Below, piece by piece: positions 52,596 through 61,809 of a DNA stretch of 64,000 nt. The notes beneath the pieces were generated by a model. It saw nothing but the letters and a program-made list of their open reading frames with translations, was not told the origin of the DNA and did not search any database. The position numbers were made by a program, and so were the translations under genes. The first letter of the stretch is position 1. Each line of letters starts with the position of its first letter. This DNA is from a bacterium SCSIO 12643. GTDB taxonomy: Bacteria > Bacteroidota > Bacteroidia > Flavobacteriales_G > Salibacteraceae. The DNA lies in NCBI GenBank assembly GCA_024398135.1, contig CP073750.1, positions 2,480,001-2,544,000 on the forward strand, given 5' to 3'.

Positions 52596-55500
52596 ATGCA
52601 AAATAAAACGTTTATCTGGGGATTCGCTATACTGTTAGTCCTCGCAAGTTTGTACCAGTTGTCATTTACATGGGTAGCTGATAGTGTTGAAAGCCAAGCT
52701 GTTGAAGTGGCTCAGCAAAAAGCGGATTCATTAAATCAAAATGGTGAGTTAACCTTATTCGAGTTGGATTCAGCCAAACAAAGTTTTGAGACTGAATATT
52801 TGTTGTTACAAGGCCCTGTTAGTGTGTATCCAGTATTGGAGCATACTTATTCTTATGTGAAAAAACGTGAGATCAACCTAGGGTTGGACCTTCAAGGAGG
52901 TATGCACGTAACATTGGAAGTTTCAGAAGCTGATTTGGTAAGAGAAATGGCGGGAAGTAACCGTACGAACCCAACATTCGTAAAAATTATTAATCAAGCA
53001 ATTGCTGATCAAAGAAACAGTTCTGAAAACTTTGTGACGCTTTTCGCGAATGCACATCAAGAGGTAGCTCCTGATTTTAAATTAGCAGCAGTTTTCCATA
53101 ACCTGGAGAATAAAGACAAGATTAAGCCGGATGCTACAGATGAAGAAATCATTAGTATCATCGCTACAGAGTCTGAAGATGCAATTACAAGAACTGAGCA
53201 AGTATTGAGAAAAAGGGTAGATAACTTAGGAGTTGTTCAACCTAAAATCCAACGTTTGTCAGGTTCTGGTAGAATCATCGTAGAGCTTCCTGGGATCAAG
53301 GATAAAAAGAGAGCAAGAAAATTCTTACAAGGTACTGCACGTTTAGAGTTCTGGGAGTGTTATGACAATACTCAAATCATTGGAGCTTTAGATCAGGCAA
53401 ACACTGTTTTAAGAGCGACTTTCAAAAGTGATAAAGGAGAAGCTTCAGATGTGGAGGCTCCGATTACTGCAGAAGAAGTTCCGGATAATGATATTGCTGA
53501 CTTACAAAATTCTACAGAAATAGAAGGTGATACTGCCGTAGCTGATTCAACTGAGAAATCAATTGATGATTTGATGGCAGAGGTGGAAGAGCAAAGTCCG
53601 GATTCATTGGATTATGCTTCAATGTCTGATGCAGAGAAAGAAGCGCAAAATCCATTATTCTACCACCTGTCCCCAATGGTGACTCAAGAAGGTGGCGCTG
53701 CATTTGGACCTCGTGTAGGTTATGCACGTGTAGCAGATACGGCTATTGTAAACAAGTATTTAAAGAGAAAAGATGTGAAGCAATTGTTTCCTCCAAGAAC
53801 CAGATTCTTATGGGAAGCAAAAGCAATTGAAGGAACAGAAGACTTATTCTATTTATACGCGATCAAAGTTCCTAAAGGTGGTACCGCTGAGTTAGAAGGT
53901 GATGTAGTTACTGACGCACGTGTGGGTGCTGATCCACTTGGTAATGCAGTAGTAAATATGAACATGAACTCTACTGGTGCAAACATCTGGAAAAAGATGA
54001 CTGCGCGTTTATCTAAACCGGATGCAAACGGAACAAAGAGAGCCGTAGCAGTAGTTTTAGATGGTTTGGTATATTCTGCACCAACTGTACAAGGTGAGAT
54101 TCCCGGTGGTCAAACTGAGATTACCGGAAACTTTACACAACAAGAAGCAAGTGATTTGGCAGGTGTGTTAAAAGCAGGTAAATTACCAGCTCCATTACAT
54201 ATCATTGAAGAAGCAATTGTTGGTCCTTCATTAGGTCAGGAAGCAATTGATTCGGGATGGAGTTCATTCATGATTGCATTGATGGTGATTCTAGTTTATA
54301 TGATATTCTATTATTCATCAGCAGGTGTGGTAGCGGATATTGCTTTAGCAGCTAACTTATTCTTCATATTAGGTTTCTTAGCGTCTTTAAGAGCTACTTT
54401 GACATTACCAGGTATCGCGGGTATCGTGTTAACAATCGGTATGTCTGTTGATGCGAACGTACTGATTTATGAGCGTATTAGAGAAGAGTTGAGAGGAGGA
54501 AAAGGATTCAAACAAGCCATCAACGATGGTTACAAAGCAGCGTATAGTTCAATTTTGGATTCGAACATTACCACAATGCTTACCGGTATTATTCTTTTCG
54601 TATTCGGAACAGGACCAATTCAAGGTTTCGCAACTACTTTGATCATTGGTATTATTACTTCTTTATTCTCTGCGATTTTTGTTACTCGTTTGATTTTTGA
54701 ATGGGCAATGGGAATGGATAAGAAAATAAGCTTCTCCACCAAGTTAACAGAAAATGCATTCCAGAATCTAAGCATTAACTTCTTAGGAAAACGTAAAATG
54801 TTCTATTTGGTTTCATTGATTATTGTAATCATTGGTGCAGGTTCATTATTGACAAGAGGATTGAATTATGGTGTTGACTTTACTGGAGGTCGTTCTTATA
54901 TCGTAAGGTTCGATAAGCCGGTAAATGTATCTGAAGTGTCTGCGGCATTAGCTGATCAGTTTGTGAACGAAGATGGATTGAAAAATGCACCGGAAGTGAA
55001 GACATTTGGTTCTACAAACCAGGTGAAAATCACTACGAAATATATGATTGAGAACACAGATAACGATGTAGATGATATTCTGGAAGATAAATTATACGCT
55101 GGGTTATCAGTTTTCTATGATGAAGCTATTTCTGCGGGTGATTTTAAAGATGAGTTAACATCACAAAAAGTAGAGCCAACAATTGCGGATGATATTAAAG
55201 AGTCTGCTTTGATTGCGGTGATCTTCTCATTGATTGTGATTTTTGCTTACATTTTGATCAGATTCTCAAAATGGCAATTCTCAGCAGGTGCAATTGCTGC
55301 ACTGGCGCATGATGTGATCATTGTATTGTCTATTTTCTCTATCCTTTACGGGATGTTGCCATTCTCATTAGAAATTGATCAGGCATTTATTGCAGCAATT
55401 CTAACTGTGGTGGGTTATTCGATTAACGATACCGTGGTGGTATTTGATAGATTGAGAGAGTATTTAGGATTACATCCAAATAAAGATTCTAAGGATGTAA

Positions 55501-55712
55501 TCAATAGTGCATTGAACAGCACAATTAGTAGAACGGTAAATACATCGTTAAGTACATTTGTGGTGTTGTTGATCATTTTCTTCTTCGGAGGAGAGATGAT
55601 TAGAGGATTCATCTTTGCGATGATCGTTGGTGTGGTAGTTGGAACATATTCTTCATTGTTCATTGCAACTCCAATTTCTTACGATTTGAGTAAAGGAGAA
55701 ATGAAGCACTAG
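52596..55712 (+). CDS. secDF: Fused protein translocase subunit SecD-SecF
   Basis: 1038 residues with both halves in one chain, as is usual in this phylum. The SecD half has an N-terminal helix, the periplasmic part with INLGLDLQGGMHVTLEV, an acidic insertion (about 275-350) and six helices containing GIVLTIGMSVDANVLIYERI. The SecF half begins near 740 with LNYGVDFTGGRSY and has VVGYSINDTVVVFDRL. SecDF pulls preproteins out of the Sec channel with proton motive force, which is needed by all T9SS cargo. A terminator follows. Confidence 0.96.
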   Translation: MQNKTFIWGFAILLVLASLYQLSFTWVADSVESQAVEVAQQKADSLNQNGELTLFELDSAKQSFETEYLLLQGPVSVYPVLEHTYSYVKKREINLGLDLQGGMHVTLEVSEADLVREMAGSNRTNPTFVKIINQAIADQRNSSENFVTLFANAHQEVAPDFKLAAVFHNLENKDKIKPDATDEEIISIIATESEDAITRTEQVLRKRVDNLGVVQPKIQRLSGSGRIIVELPGIKDKKRARKFLQGTARLEFWECYDNTQIIGALDQANTVLRATFKSDKGEASDVEAPITAEEVPDNDIADLQNSTEIEGDTAVADSTEKSIDDLMAEVEEQSPDSLDYASMSDAEKEAQNPLFYHLSPMVTQEGGAAFGPRVGYARVADTAIVNKYLKRKDVKQLFPPRTRFLWEAKAIEGTEDLFYLYAIKVPKGGTAELEGDVVTDARVGADPLGNAVVNMNMNSTGANIWKKMTARLSKPDANGTKRAVAVVLDGLVYSAPTVQGEIPGGQTEITGNFTQQEASDLAGVLKAGKLPAPLHIIEEAIVGPSLGQEAIDSGWSSFMIALMVILVYMIFYYSSAGVVADIALAANLFFILGFLASLRATLTLPGIAGIVLTIGMSVDANVLIYERIREELRGGKGFKQAINDGYKAAYSSILDSNITTMLTGIILFVFGTGPIQGFATTLIIGIITSLFSAIFVTRLIFEWAMGMDKKISFSTKLTENAFQNLSINFLGKRKMFYLVSLIIVIIGAGSLLTRGLNYGVDFTGGRSYIVRFDKPVNVSEVSAALADQFVNEDGLKNAPEVKTFGSTNQVKITTKYMIENTDNDVDDILEDKLYAGLSVFYDEAISAGDFKDELTSQKVEPTIADDIKESALIAVIFSLIVIFAYILIRFSKWQFSAGAIAALAHDVIIVLSIFSILYGMLPFSLEIDQAFIAAILTVVGYSINDTVVVFDRLREYLGLHPNKDSKDVINSALNSTISRTVNTSLSTFVVLLIIFFFGGEMIRGFIFAMIVGVVVGTYSSLFIATPISYDLSKGEMKH

Positions 55713-55734
55713 AAACAAAGAGTTCAGTAAAAGG

Positions 55735-55770
55735 AAGCCCTTTTAGGTATATACCTGAAAGGGCTTTTGT
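55735..55770 (+). terminator. Intrinsic terminator of secDF
   Basis: AAGCCCTTT and AAAGGGCTT arms (55735-55743, 55758-55766), with an inner AGGTATATACCT palindrome, followed by a short T tract. The -7 box TATATTTG of the next gene (55770-55777) begins where it ends. Confidence 0.75.
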
Positions 55771-55798
55771 ATATTTGGCTGTTCTAAATCGATAGGAT

Positions 55799-56161
55799 AT
55801 GATTTTTGCGTTTTTTAATTTAGGATTTGGAGAGTTGTTCGTCATATTTGTCGTGGTATTGTTGCTTTTTGGTGCAGATAAAATTCCGGAATTTGCCAGA
55901 AGTTTGGGAAAAGGAATTCGCTATGTTAAAGATGCAACAGATAGTGTGAAAAGGGATATCCAATCTTCAGTAGATGAGGTGAAGAGTGATGTGGATACCA
56001 ATGTTCAGGAATTTAGAAGGAATTTAGAAGTGACTAATACAGTTGGTCGTCAAGCAAATCAGGGGATGAAATCTGTCTATAAAGATATTGTGGACGCAGT
56101 AGATGATGTGGCAGATGAGGTTTCTGATACGGAAAAAAATAATAACCCGAAAAAAAGCTAG
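55799..56161 (+). CDS. tatA: Sec-independent protein translocase subunit TatA/TatB
   Basis: 120 residues. A single N-terminal helix (about 8-24) is followed by the hinge FGADKIPEFARSLGKGIRYV and an amphipathic helix, then a long charged tail with many Asp, Glu and Lys. The order Phe-Gly-x-x-x-x-Pro-x-x-x-Arg is the TatA/B hallmark. It forms the pore for folded proteins with twin-arginine signals. No tatC gene is in the window. A TATATTTG at 55770-55777 is a likely -7 box. An antiporter gene follows after 6 bp. Confidence 0.9.
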   Translation: MIFAFFNLGFGELFVIFVVVLLLFGADKIPEFARSLGKGIRYVKDATDSVKRDIQSSVDEVKSDVDTNVQEFRRNLEVTNTVGRQANQGMKSVYKDIVDAVDDVADEVSDTEKNNNPKKS

Positions 56162-56167
56162 AATACT

Positions 56168-57145
56168 GTGAATGTACTTTTGATTGTTGCAGGTATTTTG
56201 GCTCTGGTAGCTGGTGGTGAGCTATTAGTGAGAGGCGCGGTGAATGTAGCGCTTAGATTTCATATATCTACATTGGTAGTAGGGATGACGGTGGTGTCGT
56301 TTGGTACATCTGCTCCTGAATTGTTGGTGAGTTTGGAAGCTATGTTTGAAGGGCATCCAGGTATTGCCATGGGAAATGTAGTTGGATCAAACATTGCAAA
56401 TATTGCTTTAGTATTAGGGATTACAGCTTTGATATTTCCAATCGAAGTAAGTCGAAATTCATATAGAATAGATTGGCCGGTACTCATGTTGAGTAGTCTA
56501 ATGGTTTTTGGCTTTCTATGGATGAATTATGATGGGACCATGACAGGTGATTATGTGACATCTATTAACTGGATCAATGGAATCATTATGGTCACCGTTT
56601 TATTAAGCTTTAGTTACTTCCTGATTTGGATGTCAAGAAAGAAAACAAAGGCAGCTCACGCAGAAAATGGAGAGGTACCAGAATTACCAGAATCATCTGT
56701 ATTTAAAGATGTACTTTTTATTATAGTAGGTTCAGTAGGTCTGAGCTATGGGGCACATTTATTAGTGGAAGGTACTGTTGGGTTAGCAACTGTTTTAGGA
56801 ATTAGTGATTATGTGATTAGTGTAACTGTCGTTGCGTTCGGTACATCATTACCTGAGTTGATGACTTCAGTGGTGGCAGCCTTTAAACGTCATTCTGATT
56901 TATCTGTTGGAAACCTGATCGGTTCTAATATTTTTAATATTCTTGGGATTTTGGGAATAACTTCACTTTTTAAAACCATTCCGGTATCAGAATTGGTATT
57001 AAGAGTAGATATGTGGTGGGTGTTAGGAATCACCTTGATTGTTTTACCAATGATGATTACCCGGAAACGAATTTCTAAAGTGGAAGGATTTATACTTTTT
57101 GCCATGTATTGTGCATATGTTTACTTCACTGTGATGAGAAATTGA
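56168..57145 (+). CDS. Calcium/sodium antiporter, YrbG type
   Basis: 325 residues starting with GTG. About ten membrane helices form two inverted repeats, each with the CaCA alpha motif: VSFGTSAPELLVSLEA then GNVVGSNIANIALVLG, and VAFGTSLPELMTSVVAA then GNLIGSNIFNILGILG. It exports Ca2+ (or K+) in exchange for Na+. It lies 6 bp after tatA and is probably co-transcribed with it. Ion specificity cannot be told from sequence. Confidence 0.92.
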   Translation: MNVLLIVAGILALVAGGELLVRGAVNVALRFHISTLVVGMTVVSFGTSAPELLVSLEAMFEGHPGIAMGNVVGSNIANIALVLGITALIFPIEVSRNSYRIDWPVLMLSSLMVFGFLWMNYDGTMTGDYVTSINWINGIIMVTVLLSFSYFLIWMSRKKTKAAHAENGEVPELPESSVFKDVLFIIVGSVGLSYGAHLLVEGTVGLATVLGISDYVISVTVVAFGTSLPELMTSVVAAFKRHSDLSVGNLIGSNIFNILGILGITSLFKTIPVSELVLRVDMWWVLGITLIVLPMMITRKRISKVEGFILFAMYCAYVYFTVMRN

Positions 57146-57169
57146 TAAAAAACCGACACCCCCCCCCTG

Positions 57170-57200
57170 TAAAAATCATGCCCTCTTAATAAAAATCATG
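57170..57200. repeat. Tandem direct repeat upstream of the glnN promoter
   Basis: TAAAAATCATG occurs at 57170-57180 and again at 57190-57200, exactly 20 bp (about two helical turns) apart. The second copy ends 10 bp before the promoter's TTG. The positions, about -75 and -55, suit binding sites for an activator. It may be an operator for nitrogen control, but no regulator is known. Confidence 0.45.
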
Positions 57201-57210
57201 TTTTTTTAAT

Positions 57211-57239
57211 TTGCACCCTTGTTTTTTAGGGTATATTTG
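57211..57239 (+). promoter_or_regulatory. Promoter of glnN
   Basis: TTG (57211-57213), 18 nt, TATATTTG (57232-57239). The leader to the ATG at 57265 is about 20 nt. Confidence 0.75.
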
Positions 57240-57264
57240 CGAAAATTATTAAAAAATTGATTTT

Positions 57265-59457
57265 ATGGCTTCATTAAGATTAAAGGCGCTAGAGCAAACT
57301 ATGAATCGTGCGCCTAAAGATGTTGAGACACCTTCACATCGTATATCAGATTATTTCGGGCAAAATTCGTTCAATCAAAAAGCTATGCGTCAGTTCCTGT
57401 CAGAAGGGGCGTATAAAAGTGTAAATGAGGCAATAAATCATGGGTCTACTTTAGATCGTAAAGTAGCAGATTTGGTAGCTTCAGGAATGAAATCCTGGGC
57501 GATGTCCAAAGGGGCAACGCATTACACGCACTGGTTTCAACCATTAACAGGAAGAACTGCTGAAAAGCATGATTCTTTTAATACACCAGCTGGAGATGGA
57601 ACTTCATTTGAAACATTTGATGGTGCACAGTTAATTCAACAAGAGCCGGATGCATCTTCATTTCCGAATGGAGGAATTCGTAATACGTTTGAAGCAAGAG
57701 GGTATACTGCCTGGGATCCAACATCACCGGCATTCATTATTGGTGAAACTTTATGTATTCCAACGGTATTTATTTCTTATACAGGTGAAGCATTAGATTA
57801 TAAAACACCATTATTACGAGCATTACATGCTGTAGATAAAGCGGCAACAGATGTATGTCAGTATTTTGATAAGAGTATTACTAAAGTATCTGCAACTTTA
57901 GGATGGGAGCAAGAATACTTTTTGGTAGATTCTGCTTTGGCTGCAGCACGTCCGGATTTACTTTTAACCGGAAGAACTCTATTTGGACATTCCTCTTCAA
58001 AAGGACAGCAGCTAGATGATCACTATTTTGGTGCAATTCCATCAAGAGCGAATGCATTTATTCGTGATTTTGAATATGAAGTTCATAGATTAGGTATTCC
58101 GGTGATGACGCGTCACAATGAGGTAGCACCAAACCAGTTTGAATGTGCCCCTTTATTTGAAGAATGTAACCTGGCCGTGGATCACAATTCATTATTAATG
58201 GATGTGATGGAAAGAGTTGCGGAACGTCATAACTTTAAAGTGTTGCTACATGAAAAACCATTTGCAGGGATTAATGGTTCAGGTAAGCATAATAACTGGT
58301 CTTTAAGTACGAATTCTCCAAAGCATAGAAATCTTTTAAATCCAGGAAATACTCCTAAAACCAATTTAAGATTCCTGACTTTCTTTATTAATACGATTCG
58401 TGCAGTATGTGAGCATGATGATTTATTAAGAGCGTCAATTGCAAGCGCGGGAAACGATCATAGACTGGGAGCGAACGAAGCTCCTCCAGCGATTATTTCT
58501 ATTTTCATTGGTTCTCAATTAAGTAAAATCTTGAATGAGGTTGAGAGTAAAGTGTCGAATAAGGAATTGTCGTCTGATGAGAAAACAGAATTGAAACTAA
58601 ACATTGGTAAGATTCCGGAATTGTTGTTAGATAACACAGACAGAAACAGAACTTCACCATTTGCATTCACAGGTAATAAATTTGAGTTTAGAGCGGTAGG
58701 TTCTACTGCAAACTGTGCAAATCCAATGACTGTATTGAATACAGCAATGGCACAGCAACTAAAGAGATTTAAATCTGAAGTTGATGCTTTAGTAGATCAA
58801 GGTAAGAAAAAGGATGATGCGATCATTGCTATCTTGAGAGAGTATATTATTGAGTCTAAAAAAATCATTTTCGATGGGAATGGTTATGGTGACGAATGGG
58901 TGAAAATTGCTGAAGAAAGAGGTTTAAATAATAAAAAGACCACTCCTGAAGCATTGGATTTCTTTGTAACCGATAAAGCAAAGAAGCTGTTTTCTGAGCA
59001 AGATGTTTTAACTGAAGTAGAATTAGAGGCGAGACATGAAATCGATTTAGAGAAATACAAATTGAGTATTCAAATAGAGTCTCGTGTAATGGCTGATATG
59101 GGATTAAACCATATTATTCCTACAGTATTGGAATATCAGAATGTATTGATTCAAAACGTAAAAGGACTGAAGGATATTTTTGGAGATTCTTACGAAGAAC
59201 ATGCAACGGAGCAAATCGGGATGCTAAAAGAAGTGTCTCTACGTGTGCAACAAATCAAGAAGAATATTACAGAGATGACGCAAGCACGAAAAGATGCAAA
59301 TGCTTTAACTGAGGTTAAAGATCAGGCGGCAGCTTATTGTAATAATGTGATCCCTTATTTCGAAAAAATAAGATACGATGTAGATAAGTTAGAGCTGATA
59401 GTAGATAATAAATATTGGCCATTACCTAAATACAGGGAACTGTTATTTACCAAGTAG
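57265..59457 (+). CDS. glnN: Glutamine synthetase, type III
   Basis: 730 residues, the length of the long type III enzyme, which makes glutamine from glutamate, ammonia and ATP. Type III features are the N-terminal part with TPSHRISDYFGQNSFNQKAM, THYTHWFQPLTGRTAEKHDSF and GWEQEYFLVD (metal-binding Glu), GSGKHNNWSL, and the C-terminal helical extension. There is no Tyr adenylylation loop of type I. It is preceded by a promoter with a tandem repeat and followed by a terminator, so it is monocistronic. Confidence 0.95.
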   Translation: MASLRLKALEQTMNRAPKDVETPSHRISDYFGQNSFNQKAMRQFLSEGAYKSVNEAINHGSTLDRKVADLVASGMKSWAMSKGATHYTHWFQPLTGRTAEKHDSFNTPAGDGTSFETFDGAQLIQQEPDASSFPNGGIRNTFEARGYTAWDPTSPAFIIGETLCIPTVFISYTGEALDYKTPLLRALHAVDKAATDVCQYFDKSITKVSATLGWEQEYFLVDSALAAARPDLLLTGRTLFGHSSSKGQQLDDHYFGAIPSRANAFIRDFEYEVHRLGIPVMTRHNEVAPNQFECAPLFEECNLAVDHNSLLMDVMERVAERHNFKVLLHEKPFAGINGSGKHNNWSLSTNSPKHRNLLNPGNTPKTNLRFLTFFINTIRAVCEHDDLLRASIASAGNDHRLGANEAPPAIISIFIGSQLSKILNEVESKVSNKELSSDEKTELKLNIGKIPELLLDNTDRNRTSPFAFTGNKFEFRAVGSTANCANPMTVLNTAMAQQLKRFKSEVDALVDQGKKKDDAIIAILREYIIESKKIIFDGNGYGDEWVKIAEERGLNNKKTTPEALDFFVTDKAKKLFSEQDVLTEVELEARHEIDLEKYKLSIQIESRVMADMGLNHIIPTVLEYQNVLIQNVKGLKDIFGDSYEEHATEQIGMLKEVSLRVQQIKKNITEMTQARKDANALTEVKDQAAAYCNNVIPYFEKIRYDVDKLELIVDNKYWPLPKYRELLFTK

Positions 59458-59466
59458 ATATTTAGC

Positions 59467-59500
59467 AAAGCCTCTTTTACTCCAAAAAGAGGCTTTTTAT
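59467..59500 (+). terminator. Intrinsic terminator of glnN
   Basis: AAAGCCTCTTTT (59467-59478) and AAAAGAGGCTTT (59485-59496) are perfectly paired over a 6-nt loop and are followed by a T-rich tract. Confidence 0.92.
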
Positions 59501-59590
59501 TTTTTTGAGATTTAAAATAATTACTTACTTTGGAGGCCTTATAAATCTCATGTAAAATTGGATTTATTTCAAAAACTTAAAGAAAAATAT

Positions 59591-61645
59591 ATGAAACTTA
59601 ATGTACTTCGTTTGCCGCTCTTTTTGATTTTTATCTTCTTGGGTAATAGTCTTTTAGCCCAGAAAAAGGCGACTGCAGCTGCTGATGCTCAGTATGAATC
59701 TCAATCCTATTTTGAAGCTATTTCATTATATAAATCTTCTTACACAAAAGAGAAATCTGCTGCTGGAAAGAAGAAAATTCTGTATAGAATAGGTCATTCA
59801 TACTTCATGATTCAGGATTATGATAATGCAAAAAGTTGGTTAAGTAAAGCAATAAAAGCGGGATACAAAGACCCAATTGCACAGTATTATTATGCAGAAA
59901 CATTAAAAAGACAAGGACTTTATGATGAGGCAATTGTGGAGTTTAAAAAGTATCAGGAGCTAGATTCTTCAGACAAAAGAGCAGAACAAAGTATTAAGGA
60001 GTGTGAGAAAGCACAGGAGTGGTTAGATAACCCAACGAGATATATCGTTGAAAAGGACCCGGTATTAAATTCAAAAAAATCTGATTTCTCACCAATTTGG
60101 GGAGATAAGAGACACCAGTCTTTAATGTTTACTTCAACTAGAGAAGGTAGTGTAGGAGATAACGTTGACCCAATTACCGGGCAAAGTTTTTCTTCAATTT
60201 GGTCTACTACTCAAGATAAGAAAAGTAAAAAATGGATGGTGCCAAACATTATTGATGAAGGTGTCATTAATAATGGTGAAGCAAACGAAGGTAGTGCTTG
60301 TTTCGATTCTCGTTTCAAGACGGTATACTTTACAAGATGTATGACTAAGAAGAAAACACGTTTAGGTTGTGCAATCTATACTTCTAAAAAGGTGGGCTCT
60401 CAATGGGGAGAAACAGAAATGTTGCCATTAGTGAAAAATGACACTTCAATTGCAGGTCACCCATCAATTGGTTTAAAAGACCAGTATTTATTCTTTGCTT
60501 CTGATATGCCAGGTGGTTTTGGAGGTAAAGATATTTGGTATGTGAAATACAATAAAAAAGGAAAGACATGGAGTGATCCTGTGAACTTAGGTTCTGAGAT
60601 TAATACTTCTGGAAATGAAATGTTCCCTTACATCCATGAAGATGGAAGATTATTCTTTGCATCTGATGGTCACCCAGGAATGGGTAGTTTAGACATCTTT
60701 GTTTCTGATCGTGTGGGAACAACTGATAAGTGGAACAATGTACAAAATATGAGATCTCCTATTAACTCATCTTACAATGATTTTGGAATCGTGTTTGATG
60801 GATTAAAAGACAGAGGATATATTACTACTGACCGTCCTGGTGGTAGAGGTTCAGATGATATTTGGTCATTCAGAATTCCACCATTGAAATTTATCTTGGC
60901 AGGTACAATTACAGATGTAGGTGATGGTAGTGCAATTCCAGGTGTAAATGTAAAATTGATTGGAACTGACGGTTCAACTGTTGAAGTGAAAACAGACGAA
61001 TTAGGTTACTATGAGTTTGATCAAATTCCAGGTGGAACACAACGTTATATTAACAACGAAACGTCTTATACAATTGAAGTTTCTAAAGAAAGTTACTTGA
61101 ATGGTAAAGGACAGGAAACAACTGTTGGTTTAACAGAGTCTACAAAATTGGTGCACGACTTTAAGTTACAAGGTTTCTCTCCAGATGTGGCAATTGTATT
61201 CCCTGAGGTAAGATATGATTTAGCAAAAGCGGAGTTACAGGTAAACGATGAAGTGAATTCAAAAGATTCATTAGACTTCCTTTATAATACTTTGATTGAT
61301 AACCCAACAATTGTAATTGAGTTGATGGCACATACCGATTCACGTGGTAAAGATGCTGCCAATATGAAGTTATCACAAAGACGTGCGCAAAGTTGTGTGG
61401 ATTACTTGATTTCAAAAGGGATTCCTGCAGATAGAATGGTGGCAAAAGGATATGGTGAGTCTAAGCCAAAAATTGATGACGCTACGATTAAAGCACTTCC
61501 AACTAGGGAAGAGCAAGAAGCAGCACACCAGAAAAACAGACGTACAGAATTTAGAGTATTACGAGATGATTACGTCCCAGCTCCAACACCAGAACAAGCT
61601 CCTGGAGAAGGAACCGAATCTGAGGGAGACGGAACAGGTAATTAG
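59591..61645 (+). CDS. PorE-like OmpA-family protein (TPR, beta-propeller, regulatory domain, OmpA)
   Basis: 684 residues from the ATG at 59591, which precedes a signal peptide ending NSLLAQ; a TTG 11 codons upstream is not needed. Domains in order: TPR units (about 25-140), WD40/PD40-like propeller (about 165-430; SLMFTSTREG, LFFASDMPGGFGGKDIWYV, LFFASDGHPGMGSLDIFV), carboxypeptidase regulatory-like fold (about 435-525; ILAGTITDVGDGSAIPGV), and OmpA peptidoglycan-binding domain (about 535-660; MAHTDSRGKDAAN, LSQRRAQSCVDYL). This order is that of PorE, a T9SS component of Porphyromonas, but OmpA proteins with the same layout occur in several copies per genome. A T9SS role is an inference. Confidence 0.85.
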   Translation: MKLNVLRLPLFLIFIFLGNSLLAQKKATAAADAQYESQSYFEAISLYKSSYTKEKSAAGKKKILYRIGHSYFMIQDYDNAKSWLSKAIKAGYKDPIAQYYYAETLKRQGLYDEAIVEFKKYQELDSSDKRAEQSIKECEKAQEWLDNPTRYIVEKDPVLNSKKSDFSPIWGDKRHQSLMFTSTREGSVGDNVDPITGQSFSSIWSTTQDKKSKKWMVPNIIDEGVINNGEANEGSACFDSRFKTVYFTRCMTKKKTRLGCAIYTSKKVGSQWGETEMLPLVKNDTSIAGHPSIGLKDQYLFFASDMPGGFGGKDIWYVKYNKKGKTWSDPVNLGSEINTSGNEMFPYIHEDGRLFFASDGHPGMGSLDIFVSDRVGTTDKWNNVQNMRSPINSSYNDFGIVFDGLKDRGYITTDRPGGRGSDDIWSFRIPPLKFILAGTITDVGDGSAIPGVNVKLIGTDGSTVEVKTDELGYYEFDQIPGGTQRYINNETSYTIEVSKESYLNGKGQETTVGLTESTKLVHDFKLQGFSPDVAIVFPEVRYDLAKAELQVNDEVNSKDSLDFLYNTLIDNPTIVIELMAHTDSRGKDAANMKLSQRRAQSCVDYLISKGIPADRMVAKGYGESKPKIDDATIKALPTREEQEAAHQKNRRTEFRVLRDDYVPAPTPEQAPGEGTESEGDGTGN

Positions 61646-61664
61646 ATCCTAAATAGATATTGAG

Positions 61665-61700
61665 AAAGCATTCCTAAATTTTTAGGAATGCTTTTTTTTA
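61665..61700 (+). terminator. Intrinsic terminator of the PorE-like gene
   Basis: AAAGCATTCCTAAA (61665-61678) and TTTAGGAATGCTTT (61681-61694) pair perfectly, followed by T-rich sequence. Confidence 0.92.
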
Positions 61701-61809
61701 TGTGTATAATTTAAGTATAACGCTTTGGGGAGAATTATCCCGTATATCAAATATTGTACGGATATTTGCACGAGATTAAGAATTGCATCAAAAAGTAAAA
61801 AGAAAGGAT

